From Mycoplasmataceae bacterium (lineage in GTDB: Bacteria; Bacillota_I; Bacilli_A; Mycoplasmatales; Mycoplasmoidaceae), in contig JAITFH010000004.1 of assembly GCA_031281465.1 (NCBI GenBank), forward strand, positions 1 to 37,715: 37,715 nucleotides of DNA. Direction: 5' to 3'. A program made the translations under genes and the position numbers. The notes beneath the pieces were generated by a model, which had not been told where the DNA came from, searched no databases, and was given only the letters and a program-made list of their open reading frames with translations. Of the stretch, positions 1 to 8,048 are shown piece by piece (the stretch's first letter is position 1; every line of letters starts with the position of its first letter).

Positions 1-379
1 TCCAGTTAATTCTGGTTAAGTTCAATGCAATTTCTTCACCATCAAAGTTCAGAACTTCAATATGAACTAAGTTACCCTAATAACTAACTAAAAAATTCCT
101 AACGATACAGGGTAAAATAACTTTTCGATAAATGGATATCTAACTACTAAAAAAGAAAAAAATAACCAATGATAAAGAAAAATAAAAGAAAGAAACCAAA
201 TTTTAAAAAAGAAAAGTCAAAAATCCTTAAAAATATTTTTGTATCATAGGAATTTTTATTTTAAATCAATATTTGCTTTCTACTTCGTTATTTAGTCTTA
301 CCTTACCGAATACTCATCTTTTTTGTTTTTACAGCTTCTAGGGGTATTTCTCGAGCTAATAGAGCATTGTAAGCTAGAT
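1..379. other. Left edge: possible truncated reading frame and AT-rich non-coding DNA
   Basis: No complete gene is visible here. On the minus strand, bases 1 to about 83 are open (after a TAG near 82-84) and read as a plausible protein segment containing HIEVLNFDGEEIALN that runs off the window. No ATG precedes it. It could be the 5' part of a neighbouring or interrupted host gene, or chance. Bases 85-300 are A/T-rich with poly-A and poly-T tracts and no frame I would call. Because the recombinase gene lies just inside, this is a likely place for an attachment site if the element is integrated, but no att core can be identified from one end alone. Confidence 0.3.
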
Positions 380-443
380 TTACTTTTTTACTTTTAAAAA
401 TCCACTGTTGAAATGCATATTCTGAAATTTCACTATATTTCCA
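303..443 (-). other. Open alternate frame overlapping the 3' end of the integrase gene
   Basis: A 47-codon frame without an early ATG overlaps the end of the recombinase gene in another frame and continues about 75 nt past its stop. It encodes a helix-like, charged segment containing AYNALLAREIPLEAVKTKK. Its composition looks more protein-like than the last residues of the annotated recombinase. It may be the original C-terminal tail separated by a frameshift near 443-460, a ribosomal-frameshift extension, or coincidence. No homopolymer slip site stands out. Confidence 0.3.
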
Positions 444-1306
444 TTATGGTACCCGTTAACCAATTCAAACGTATCGTAATTTCTAAGTGAAGATAAGATA
501 TAGTGCTCGCAACAAACTTTATGGGTATTACCAAGACACATACAGATTGAATCAATATCAACTCCTAAACTATAAGCACTCGTTGCAAACGTTCTCCGTA
601 ATGAATGAGCAGTAAATCTAAATTCAATCTTAGCTCATTCCTTAAAAACCCTAAAAGCATCTTGAATACCGCCTGGAGTAAGTTTTATTTTGTTGCTTGT
701 AAAAAAATCATAATCTTCCTTAGGAAAATAAATTTCTCTTTTTCGATGTGTTTTTTCAGTAGTAATAACAATTTCAGCTATTTCGCCATCTGTATATTGA
801 TTTTTTAGAAATCTAGCTTGACAGTCTTTTGTAAAATTTATTGAGCATAGTTCGCCTATTCTCATTCCAGAATTTACCAAAGCATTGAACACGTGGTATA
901 TTTTCTCTCTTGATTTTCTTAAATTTTCTCGGTTGTTGGGAATAACATTTTCAACATTATTTATCCATTCTTTAAATTTCTTGTGAAGAGAATCAATTTC
1001 TGCACAAGTCAATCTAGTAATATTTTTAGAAAACTCTTTGGGTGGCAGGTTTATCAATTTGTGATTATGTCGAATCCCATAGAATAAATCATAAGCTCAA
1101 TTAAAACCACAACCGATTTTAATTCCGGTATTTGCACACGTAGCATTTTTGATTAGTTCATTAACATTGCTTATGTTAGTTTTGTAGTTTTTTCCAAAAC
1201 AGTTTTTGACATTGTTTTTTATCAAGTAGTAATAAAAACTATATTTTTTCTCTAAGCATTTTTTAAGAATTTCTTTTACGCTTAATGTTATTGTTTTCTT
1301 CTCCAT
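380..1306 (-). CDS. Tyrosine recombinase (integrase)
   Basis: A 308-residue site-specific recombinase, the usual length for phage/ICE integrases, with one internal TGA read as Trp (codon 70). The catalytic domain shows the first arginine in GMRIGEL (Arg149), a likely beta-turn lysine in KTHRKREIYF, the HxxR box in HSLRRTFATS (His234, Arg237) and a nucleophile tyrosine in CEHYILS (Tyr269). The box between them reads LGNTH, so the usual second histidine of the LGH motif is Asn260. The N-terminal third resembles a SAM-like arm/core-binding domain. The enzyme should integrate, excise or resolve the element. I chose ATG 1306 because a TATACT box lies 9 nt upstream; a TTG at 1339 is the alternative. 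The C-terminus may be altered by a frameshift (see 303-443). It stands alone, downstream of parA on the same strand. Confidence 0.9.
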
Positions 1307-1315
1307 AATGTATGT

Positions 1316-1321
1316 AGTATA
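1316..1321 (-). promoter_or_regulatory. -10 box of the integrase gene
   Basis: TATACT on the minus strand, 9 nt before the integrase ATG. No Shine-Dalgarno fits in the short leader, as at several other genes in this window. Confidence 0.45.
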
Positions 1322-1418
1322 TAGGGGTATTTTAAGCAAATTTAACCTTTAGTTTATCATGAAATGATTTAAATTTCTGTAATTTCCTATGTGCGTATAG
1401 AATTCCGAAGCAAATATA

Positions 1419-1441
1419 GCAACCTGTTTTTCTAGGTTGTT
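1419..1441. repeat. GCAACCT/AGGTTGT palindromic element at the parA stop codon
   Basis: GCAACCT, an 8-nt T-rich spacer, then AGGTTGT, followed by TATTTT. On the minus strand the element overlaps the TAA stop of parA, so its first bases contribute to that stop. The same element occurs near 5223, 9364, 11734 and 22574. It could fold as a hairpin after parA, but there is no T-run after the stem in the minus-strand transcript, so it is a poor intrinsic terminator. Confidence 0.7.
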
Positions 1442-2255
1442 ATTTTTTATTTACTAATAATTTTACTATATTTTTTAAAAGTTCCTCTTGTTCAGAAATT
1501 GGTTTTAACATGCTTTTTGTTTGTTTTTTAACCAATACTAATGGTAATTGTTCGTATACTTCGGCAATGTTGTACTGGTCACTAAGACTAATAAAATTAC
1601 CAATGATAATATTTTTGTTATTTCTAACATTCTCTTTTTGCGCATCTAAACTTTGTTTATACATTGAGTTTTTGCTTTCAACACCATTCCTTGCTAAAAG
1701 TTTATATTTGTTAGGTACGATTAGTAATTGAACTTTGTTATTAACTTCCGTAAGTACAGGAAGTGCTTTGACTATATCGTTCAAAGCTTCTTCTGCATGG
1801 TTGCTACAAGTAAAAGGAATTAGTACTAAATCGCTTCTATCGTAAATTTCGTAAGTAATATTGTTGAATGCAGGAGCAGTATCAATAACAATATATTTGT
1901 ATTTTCCTGATTCAGCTATTTTTGTTATTAAATTTCCAACTCTCTTGCTTCCACCGGGTTCTGCAATAAAATAATCAAGTTCATTATTAGAAGGTAGAAT
2001 ATCTAAATTTGGAACAATATTTTCAATAACCACATCTTTTAAATCAGTATTTCCTTTTAACACTGTATAAATTGTATGTTGTAATTTTTTAGGGTCTTGT
2101 CCAAATACATGAATAACATGTCCTTGAGGGTCTAAATCGATTAAAAGTGTTTTCGCACCAGATTTAGCTAACAACGCAGATTGATTGGTTGATAACGTTG
2201 TTTTTCCCTCACCACCTTTTTTAACACTTACAGCAATTATTTTGGTTTTACTCAT
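1440..2255 (-). CDS. parA: ParA/Soj-family partition ATPase
   Basis: A 271-residue protein of the ParA/MinD ATPase family. It has the deviant Walker A KKGGEGKTT with signature Lys13 and catalytic-loop Lys18, then LLIDLDPQGHV (Walker A') and YIVIDTAPAF (Walker B). ParA proteins bind DNA non-specifically in the ATP form and move plasmid or ICE copies bound to a centromere-binding partner. The gene overlaps the upstream RHH gene by one base (TAATG), which suggests coupled translation and a two-gene partition operon. A palindromic repeat spans its stop codon. It encodes no internal TGA Trp codon. ParA is common on mollicute plasmids and fits either a plasmid or an ICE that replicates transiently. 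Confidence 0.93.
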   Translation of the reverse strand: MSKTKIIAVSVKKGGEGKTTLSTNQSALLAKSGAKTLLIDLDPQGHVIHVFGQDPKKLQHTIYTVLKGNTDLKDVVIENIVPNLDILPSNNELDYFIAEPGGSKRVGNLITKIAESGKYKYIVIDTAPAFNNITYEIYDRSDLVLIPFTCSNHAEEALNDIVKALPVLTEVNNKVQLLIVPNKYKLLARNGVESKNSMYKQSLDAQKENVRNNKNIIIGNFISLSDQYNIAEVYEQLPLVLVKKQTKSMLKPISEQEELLKNIVKLLVNKK

Positions 2256-2563
2256 TATTTTTCTCCTAGTATTTTAGTAGCTTTAATCATTAATTCAATA
2301 ACTTCATTTTCATTTCTACCAGTTGTTTTAGCTATTCTTTTTACTTTATTAATACTTTCTTCGGTTAAATAGTAAATTTTTTGTTTTTTTCTTGTGCCTT
2401 TATTATCTTTAACAGATATTACTAAGTTATTATTAGATAATTGTTCTTGGACTTGTTCTTGAGCTACACGGGTTTCTTTTATTGTGTCCGTTCAGAGCAA
2501 AGCTGAATCGTTTTTGTTTTTCTTTTCTATTTGGACTTCTTGTGGTCTAGTTCTTTCTGCCAT
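2255..2563 (-). CDS. Ribbon-helix-helix DNA-binding protein, probable ParB-like partition partner
   Basis: A 102-residue protein with one TGA Trp codon. The N-terminal half is polar, Gln/Glu-rich and probably disordered. The C-terminal half fits a ribbon-helix-helix fold: a strand around KIYYLTEESINK, then helices through RIAKTTGRNENEVIELMIKA. Small proteins of this layout directly before parA usually bind the centromere, repress the operon and stimulate ParA. The -10 box TATAAT ends 6 nt before the ATG, so the mRNA is probably leaderless. The upstream 250 bp contains repeated AT-rich motifs suited to be its binding sites. The role is inferred from fold and position. Confidence 0.75.
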
Positions 2564-2569
2564 ATCTAA

Positions 2570-2575
2570 ATTATA
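2570..2575 (-). promoter_or_regulatory. -10 box of the partition operon
   Basis: TATAAT on the minus strand, 6 nt before the ATG of the RHH gene. The spacing implies that transcription starts at or next to the start codon. Confidence 0.6.
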
Positions 2576-2639
2576 TAACAATTTCGCTATAGGATTGTAT
2601 TTTAATTTAATTATATATTTGACTATATAAATAGTTATA

Positions 2640-2820
2640 GACTTCTATACATTGCTCGTTATTATAATGGTTATTAAATTAACTATATATTTAATTATTA
2701 CCATTAATAGTGGTTAAATTATATAAATGGTTATTGCCATTGTTATCAATTAAGTTATAAAGTTGATTATTGTTTTCGTTATAATTATTGATATACAACT
2801 ATATAGTTTACTTTATTTAT
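2640..2820. other. AT-rich repeat region upstream of the partition operon (candidate centromere or origin)
   Basis: This gene-free stretch contains an imperfect 42-bp palindrome at 2665-2706 (TAATGG at one end, CCATTA at the other) and repeated TGGTTA units at about 2668, 2711 and 2728 with ATATA-type spacers. Several ACTATATA/TTATATAA motifs flank them. Repeats of this kind beside a parA-RHH pair often form the centromere bound by the RHH protein. An origin of replication is also possible. No replication initiator gene was recognised in the window. Confidence 0.5.
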
Positions 2821-2861
2821 AAAGTCAAAGAGTAATTTTGATATGGGTTTTGTCTAGGTTA

Positions 2862-3109
2862 TTATTTTCTGTGTTTATTTTCAAATTCTTCTTCAAAGTT
2901 ATCATTATCAAGCAATTTCTCTTTTTCGTTTTCTTCTGATAACGTTTTGTTTTGATATCTTAAAATTTGGTTTTCACGTTCCAGGAATTTATTTTCTTCT
3001 AGTAGTTCTTTTTCTCGTTCTGTAGCGGTTTGAGCTATTTAATTTTCCATTTCTTGGTTTTTCTCAGCTGATTCAGCTAATTGTTTTTGTAGGTTGTAAT
3101 TTTGTTCTT
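2862..3109 (-). pseudogene. Remnant coiled-coil tail of the MazF-like gene
   Basis: This segment encodes a Gln/Glu/Lys-rich coiled coil closely similar to the tail of the intact paralog at 8049-8693 (shared stretches such as LQKQLAESAE, TEREKELLEEN and LRYQNK). It is out of frame with the upstream MazF-like domain because of a frameshift near 3110-3125 in an A-rich run, and it contains an in-frame TAA near 3040. Both lesions point to decay of the tail, leaving the 130-residue domain at 3110-3502 as the likely product. Confidence 0.65.
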
Positions 3110-3502
3110 TTAAATTTTGGTTTTTTGTTCGAGTTCTAGCACTTTGTCCAAAAGTAAACCATTATATATAGTATCAAATGCTTTAGTTATTTCGAGTTTA
3201 TATTTGTTTTGAATAGTTCCTGACTGATCGAGATTTAAAACATCGTCTTTCTTCAACATCCCAATCCTATTAACCAAAACTCAACTTCTTTCCCCTACTT
3301 TAACAGAAGTTTCAGGATGGCCAACTTCTGCGTGGCTAGACATTTCGAGATATAAAACTTTTCCTGACAATTTTTTATTAGCAGAATAAATCATTATTTT
3401 TCTTTTTCCTTTCGATTCTATTCCAGGAAAATTCTTGCCAAGTTCACTATCGTGTACTCAAAATGTGCATCACTTATAGTTATTTCAATCAGTATATTGC
3501 AT
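3110..3502 (-). CDS. MazF/PemK-like protein, tail-truncated copy
   Basis: A 130-residue protein with several TGA Trp codons. It carries a domain shared with the genes at 8049-8693 and 36997-37623. Key conserved pieces are a Trp-rich start (NNYKWCTFWV), KRKIMIYSANKKLSG, VLYLEMSSHAEVG and SWVLVNRIGMLKKDDVL. The order strand, (RP)-I-hydrophobic-S, T/SSH, then S-W-V-L-N-R-I resembles MazF/PemK endoribonucleases (RPVVVVSN...TS...S.VL..QI), but this is pattern-based and the catalytic residues are not certain. The protein ends just after the domain because the coiled-coil tail is frameshifted. ATG 3502 is preceded by a structured GC-rich leader and its own TATAAT box. A toxin-like RNase or a regulatory protein are the main options. 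Confidence 0.55.
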
Positions 3503-3567
3503 TTAGTGTTGGGATTGGGACCTGCGCCCCTGAATATAACCTTGTTGTTATACTCATTACTATTATA
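3503..3567 (-). promoter_or_regulatory. Promoter and structured leader of the tail-truncated MazF-like gene
   Basis: A TATAAT box at 3562-3567 is followed by an inverted repeat (GTATAAC at 3547-3553, GTTATAT at 3534-3540) and then a GC-rich GGGGC...GGTCCC segment at about 3517-3530. The same order of box, hairpin and GC-rich segment precedes the paralog at 36997, with clear sequence similarity. GC-rich DNA is rare in this window, so the leader is probably under selection as RNA. Confidence 0.6.
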
Positions 3568-3602
3568 TAAAAAATATCAGAAAAACGGGTTTTGGTTAAA
3601 AT

Positions 3603-5078
3603 TTACAAATTTTTATTTTTTAGTTTCTGCCGAACCTCAGCAACACTTATCCCTAAATCGTTTGCAATTTGTTCTAACTTTTCTTTATTTTTTTCATCAC
3701 GAATTTGCTTATCCAGGTATTTTTCATCTAATGGTTTGAGTACATTTATATCAACTGTATTATTTTTAACATCGTGGTTATATTTTTGAAACGACTCATG
3801 GATTTGTTTTTGAATATTCCCATTACAAGCACATCTTGACAATTTTGTTTTCGTAGGAGAAGCTTTGTTTTTTCCTTTATTTGCAACATTACAAGCAGCA
3901 ACGCATCTGATTACTTCGTTTCCAACGTTTTTATTCAAGTCGTTAAATATCTTAGTTTCCACTTTTTTATCTATCAGCTCTTTCATTCCACCTTCTACGG
4001 TTTTCTCATTTCCTGCTAATTTATCTATTCTATCTTTTTTGTATTCTTCACAGAATTTGTTAAATTCTCTAGATTGTTTATTTAAAGCTTGATCGTACTC
4101 TACGATTGCTTTTGCATAATTATCGAGCATCGTTTTATAGGTAATTTGTTCTGGCTGAAGTTTTTTGTTAGATTCATCTATGTTGTTTTCTTTTAAATCC
4201 TTTAAAGAATAACAAGGAACTGATAGATTGTCATAAAATAAAGCTAAACCTTTTTGTTTTGCATTGGTGTGTTTATTGTTGTCGAAGTAACTATATTCTA
4301 CAGGTTGAGCTTTAAAAAGTTTAAATACTGCGGCTTGTTGTTTTTTTAATCCGTTAAATAATTTAGATAGTTCTTCTGTAGCGTGACTTCGAATCTGTTT
4401 TTCGTCAAGACTTTTCAAAAAAGAACGATTAATATCTTTGATATCGTTTTCTAGGTTGCTTTTTTTAACATAGATTTCTTTATTTTCTTCTAAACCTTTT
4501 ATGATGTTTGCAATATTAAATTTAGCTTCGCTAAATCCTCTATTTACCAATTTCATTCTGTTTACCATTTTTGTATCTGGAGTGTACTTTGGCTGATACA
4601 TTCTCATATGAATATGATATTTGCCTGTATTTTTATGCAAGACAGCATCATAGTTTAAAAATTTTTCATCAAATCCATATTTTTTATTCGCGTTAACAAT
4701 ATTCCTAAAAGCAATTCTAGCTATTTCTTTTGCTTTGCTGATATCCATATCCTCATTTAATTTGCTAATTTTTTTATCAAACGAAATTACCAAACTTCAT
4801 ATCAAAGAGTTTTCTGCAGTAGCACCCGTTACTTGACTAGAATCGTATTCTCACCCTAACTTATTAAATAAAGGAATTTTGGAATCTCCACCTTTTCCAC
4901 TAAATTTGTTTTCCCTAGCTTGATATTGGGCGAATGTTTCTTTTTCTACATTGTCTTTCTCTAGGCGATGTTTATTTTTATCTTCTAGATATTCCGCGTA
5001 GCCATTACCGGCGTAAAATTCATATTTTTCGTCGCCTGGTTTATATGTGTGATTATTTATTATTATTCCTACACTCAT
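3603..5078 (-). CDS. HUH relaxase (MobP-type mobilisation protein)
   Basis: A 491-residue protein, read through TGA Trp codons. The N-terminal 170 residues look like a MobP-type relaxase: tyrosines around YEFYAGNGYAEYLED that may include the nicking residue, a SLVISFDKK strand, and a three-histidine metal site in LHKNTGKYHIH (His148, His155, His157). The remainder is Lys-rich and helical, with a Cys-containing region (RCVAACNVANKGKNK) and a short C-terminal helix. The enzyme should nick oriT and stay attached to the transferred strand. It is the last gene of an operon with two zinc-peptidase-like genes; its ATG overlaps the preceding stop as TAATG. The fold is well supported; the exact subfamily is not. 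Confidence 0.82.
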
Positions 5079-6064
5079 TAAATTTCGTTGCTAATTTTTA
5101 TTTTTGGTTTTTCTTCTTGATGTTCTGCGTTGCGATTTTTATCTTCTTGTTGTTTTTTTCATTTTAAATATCTACGATAAGTTTCCTCTTCACTAACATT
5201 GTTAAAGTTATTGTTGTTTTCAGCAACCTGTTTTTCTAGGTTGTTATTTTTGATAATATATCTTTTAGACCTTTCAAATTTTATCAAGTAAACTCCTTCA
5301 ACTTTTTCTTTTCATTCTGTTCCACAGGAATTAAGTATTGTTTTATTTGTTTGGTTTTGGTATTGTTTATAGCTTTCTTCGTTTACTGTTCCATCCGGGT
5401 TCAAATAACCGTTTTTAATTCCAGCAAGTTTTGTTTGTTCTTTTAAGTATTCCAAATCTTCATTAGATATTGTTTTTGGATTTTTTAATTCTAGTAAAAA
5501 TATTTTTTTATCCTCCTGTTTCAATATGTTGCTGCAGTAGTTTTTTACTCCTAAAATGTCATAATCAATCTCATCTTTGCTATTAATTCCTATTCTTTTT
5601 GCAAATTTCATTATTTTTTCTTCTCCAGCATCTTTTAACGGTCCGGTATATCTAGCAAGATTGTAGTAACTTATTTTGCTTGCTTTTTCTTTACCGAACG
5701 CAATTCCGTTAAAAATATGTTGTCAATAGAACCAGGTTCTGCAGTGAGAATTTGGAACCAAACTAACTTTATGAGTAAAATAATGTGCTAATTCATGTAA
5801 CAAAACCATTTTTGTATAATTACTTCCTCAGTTAACTGATTTTTTACTATTTCATAAAATTGTATTTCCAGTAGTCATTCCATCGGCATTATTCAATTCT
5901 ATTCCTTGCCATTTCAATTCTTTTAAAGCTTTGATTGCACGAGAATTAGCTTCCTTGTCGCATTTAAGTTCTCATTCTTTATCATTTTTAATAGCTATTT
6001 CAACAGCTTGTAATCCAATTCCTGTTACTTGAGTAATTATTTTTTTGATATCTTGTTCTTTCAT
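5078..6064 (-). CDS. HELAH zinc-metallopeptidase-like protein B
   Basis: A 328-residue protein with several TGA Trp codons. The centre has the zincin motif VLLHELAHYF (His90, Glu91, His94) followed by a possible third ligand at His107 (NSHCRTW). It has no signal peptide and no membrane segment, so it is probably cytosolic. The C-terminal third is Lys/Glu-rich and contains NNLEKQVAEN, encoded by the dispersed palindrome at 5223-5245. It begins by TAATG overlap with the first zincin gene and ends the same way at the relaxase gene. A good AGGAGG lies upstream. SprT-like and ArdC-like zincins are known on conjugative elements, where ArdC counters restriction; that role here is an inference. Confidence 0.65.
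5223..5245. repeat. GCAACCT/AGGTTGT palindromic element inside zincin gene B
   Basis: Same sequence and orientation as the copies at 1419 and 22574. On the minus strand it is read in frame as NNLEKQVA within the C-terminal part of the zincin protein, so it behaves as an in-frame coding insertion. Confidence 0.75.
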
Positions 6065-7191
6065 TAGTTCATCCTCCTAGCTCTTGTATTTTCAAAAGTT
6101 TCGTCAACATCGGGGTTTTGAGTTATCTTTTTCCATGTTTTTAAACAAAGTTCGTAAGTACTTTTGTCGTAATCTTCCACTTCTCTTCTTCCTTCAAATT
6201 TTTCGAATAACTCAAATAATTCAGGTTTTTCTTCTAATAAATCTTCAGGTTTTCCAGAAAGATTAGGATTTTTACGATTAAATTCTTTGATTAAGAAATT
6301 GTTATTATTATCTATTTTTCAACCATATTGTTTTGCTGTTTCGCACAAACTGGCTTGATTTTTGATTTCTTGAAAATCGTCATAGTCAAGAATATTTTCG
6401 TTTTTGTGTTTAATTTCTTTAAATCCATATTTAACCAAATCTTTTGCTAAAATATATTTTGCTCTTTCTTCGCCGAAAACTTCTTTATTAAATTTGAATT
6501 CAGTTTCTATTCACTTTTTGCCATGCCCATTTTCATCAGCATACAAATGAGCTAGTTCGTGAGTGTAGATTGATTTAAATAATAGTCCATACTTTTGTTG
6601 AGCGAGAATGCTACAGTGACTTTGATTAAATAATACCGTTTTTGTTGTAAAACATGCTGTTGCCCAAGTCCTACTTCCAAAACTTTGATTTCAATCATTC
6701 AGTGCTTTAGCTACTTTGATTTCTTTATTTGTAATTTTTAGAATCGCATCTACTTCTGTTAAATACTTTACTTCAAGTGCGGTAAAATCTATCCATTTTG
6801 CTTTGTTATCAAAAAAAGATTTTTGTGCATCAGCATCAAATTTAAGAATATTTTTATCATAAAGTTTATATCTTTCAATCAGTTCTGTTGGCGAAATTTC
6901 TAGGGTCTCTTTTTTATAAATTGGCAATTGCTTTCCAGTTTTTTGACTTTTATATCATCCTTCAATATTGCCCTCACCTAAAAAATCACACTGTATTTTC
7001 TCGTTGTCTATTACCGTTCCATCCATTATTTTTAAAGGTAAAACAATTTTGTAATATTCAGGTAAATTTTTTGTCTGTTCCATAAAACTACACTTAATTT
7101 CTTTTGCTTTGTTGCTAATAAAAAGTCTGGTATTAACACTTTCTCCATTATCAAGAACTATATTTCGAAGATAATTAATCTCGCGCTTCAT
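6064..7191 (-). CDS. SprT-like HELAH zinc-metallopeptidase protein A
   Basis: A 375-residue protein, continuous only with TGA as Trp. The motif IYTHELAHLYADENGHGKKW (His211, Glu212, His215, His223) matches SprT/WSS1-type zincins, where HExxH is followed by HG and an aromatic residue. The N-terminal 160 residues are unassigned; the C-terminus is acidic and ends in RARRMN. No membrane segment is visible. It is the first gene of the zincin-zincin-relaxase operon. A TATAAT box lies 6 nt before the ATG (leaderless), behind a GCAACC/GGTTGC palindrome. Possible roles are an ArdC-like antirestriction protein or processing of protein-DNA adducts such as the relaxase. Function is inferred; the motif is clear. 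Confidence 0.65.
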
Positions 7192-7197
7192 ATTCTT

Positions 7198-7243
7198 ATT
7201 ATATAAAAATAAATTTTAGCAACCTATATAAATTGGTTGCTAA
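7198..7243 (-). promoter_or_regulatory. Promoter and palindrome between divergent genes
   Basis: The minus-strand TATAAT at 7198-7203 is 6 nt before the ATG of zincin gene A. Immediately upstream is a perfect 9-bp inverted repeat (TTAGCAACC at 7216-7224, GGTTGCTAA at 7235-7243). The same arrangement, with one mismatch, stands before the amidoligase gene at 24958-25006. It fits an operator shared by these promoters, or a terminator against opposing transcription. Confidence 0.6.
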
Positions 7244-7262
7244 ATAACATTAGGAACTGTTT

Positions 7263-7268
7263 TATAAT
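7263..7268 (+). promoter_or_regulatory. -10 box of the GIY-YIG operon
   Basis: TATAAT 8 nt before the ATG at 7277, again implying a leaderless or near-leaderless mRNA. Confidence 0.55.
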
Positions 7269-7276
7269 TAGTGTAA

Positions 7277-7552
7277 ATGTCTAATATAACCGCTTTGTTT
7301 AATAAAGATAATCGAGAAAATATTTCAGAACGCGAAATAACAGGCAATGATGTTTTTAAGTATTTTTATTTTGATAACACTACGTATTTCAAATTTGTAA
7401 TAGCTACAAATTTAATTGAAGTTGGGTGTTTTAACGCAGATTTAGGATACAATTTAGCTAAAATAACCAAAAAAGCGACAACAGAAGTTTTTACTTCATA
7501 CAAGGATGCTGAAGCAAAATTTGAAATGTTTTTGGAAAAAACTAAAAAATAA
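7277..7552 (+). CDS. Small hypothetical protein before the GIY-YIG nuclease
   Basis: A 91-residue protein of unknown function, one of very few plus-strand genes in the left 30 kb. It is mixed in charge, without a membrane segment or TGA codon; the C-terminus is Lys/Glu-rich and probably helical. It is separated from the divergent zincin operon by a palindrome and overlaps the nuclease gene by one base (TAATG), so the two are probably made together. It could be a partner or inhibitor of the nuclease. Confidence 0.65.
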   Translation: MSNITALFNKDNRENISEREITGNDVFKYFYFDNTTYFKFVIATNLIEVGCFNADLGYNLAKITKKATTEVFTSYKDAEAKFEMFLEKTKK

Positions 7553-8043
7553 TGTCTCTTTTAATTTGAATAATAATTATTATTTGCGGATTGATATTAC
7601 TAAGTAGTATCTTTGTTGGTTTTTTTAAAACAAGAAAATTGTTTAAAACAATCGGCGGTTCTTGAAAAAATTTGGAAAATAATTCTTGACACGGTTCGAA
7701 GTCAGAATTTTTAAGATATTATCAGAACAGCAAATTTAAACGTTCTGGAGTGTATATTCATAAAAATTTGACTAATGGAAAGAATTATGTTGGACAATCT
7801 AAAGATATTTTTACTCGAGTTTATCGAGAAATAAGCGGACAAGCAGATAATACAGGTTGTAGATTACTTTATGAAGATTACGAAAAAGGTGACGCATTCC
7901 AAATAATTTTAATTTTTTCAAAAAAAGGTTTTCCTTCTCTTGATAAAATGGAAAGAGCTTTTATTAACTTACACAATTCCAGGATAAAAGGTTACAATCG
8001 CACTTATGGTAACGACGAATACGGCTCCACAATATACAAGTAA
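7552..8043 (+). CDS. Membrane-anchored GIY-YIG nuclease
   Basis: A 163-residue protein with TGA Trp codons. An N-terminal hydrophobic segment (about residues 3-24, rich in Ile/Leu) is followed by a short linker and a GIY-YIG domain: GVY at 66-68, YVG at 79-81, Arg89, Glu134 in KMERAF, and Asn149 in GYNRTYG. These are the expected catalytic positions of the family, which cuts DNA with one active site. The membrane anchor is unusual. It could act on incoming or outgoing DNA at the membrane, as a competitor nuclease or in nucleotide scavenging. It is translated with the upstream 91-residue protein. Confidence 0.8.
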
Positions 8044-8048
8044 AAATT

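Noticed and set aside
380-1306. Classical mycoplasma ICE with DDE recombinase
   Set aside because: The recombinase here has R, HxxR and Y signatures of a tyrosine recombinase; no DDE transposase gene was found in the window.
1419-1447. Intrinsic terminator after parA
   Set aside because: The stem exists, but the T-run follows it only in the plus direction and the same stem occurs inside three coding sequences, so a terminator is not its general role.
3452-3789. Plus-strand hydrophobic frames
   Set aside because: They are antisense to the relaxase end and the MazF-like leader; the hydrophobic character arises from the AT-rich complement.
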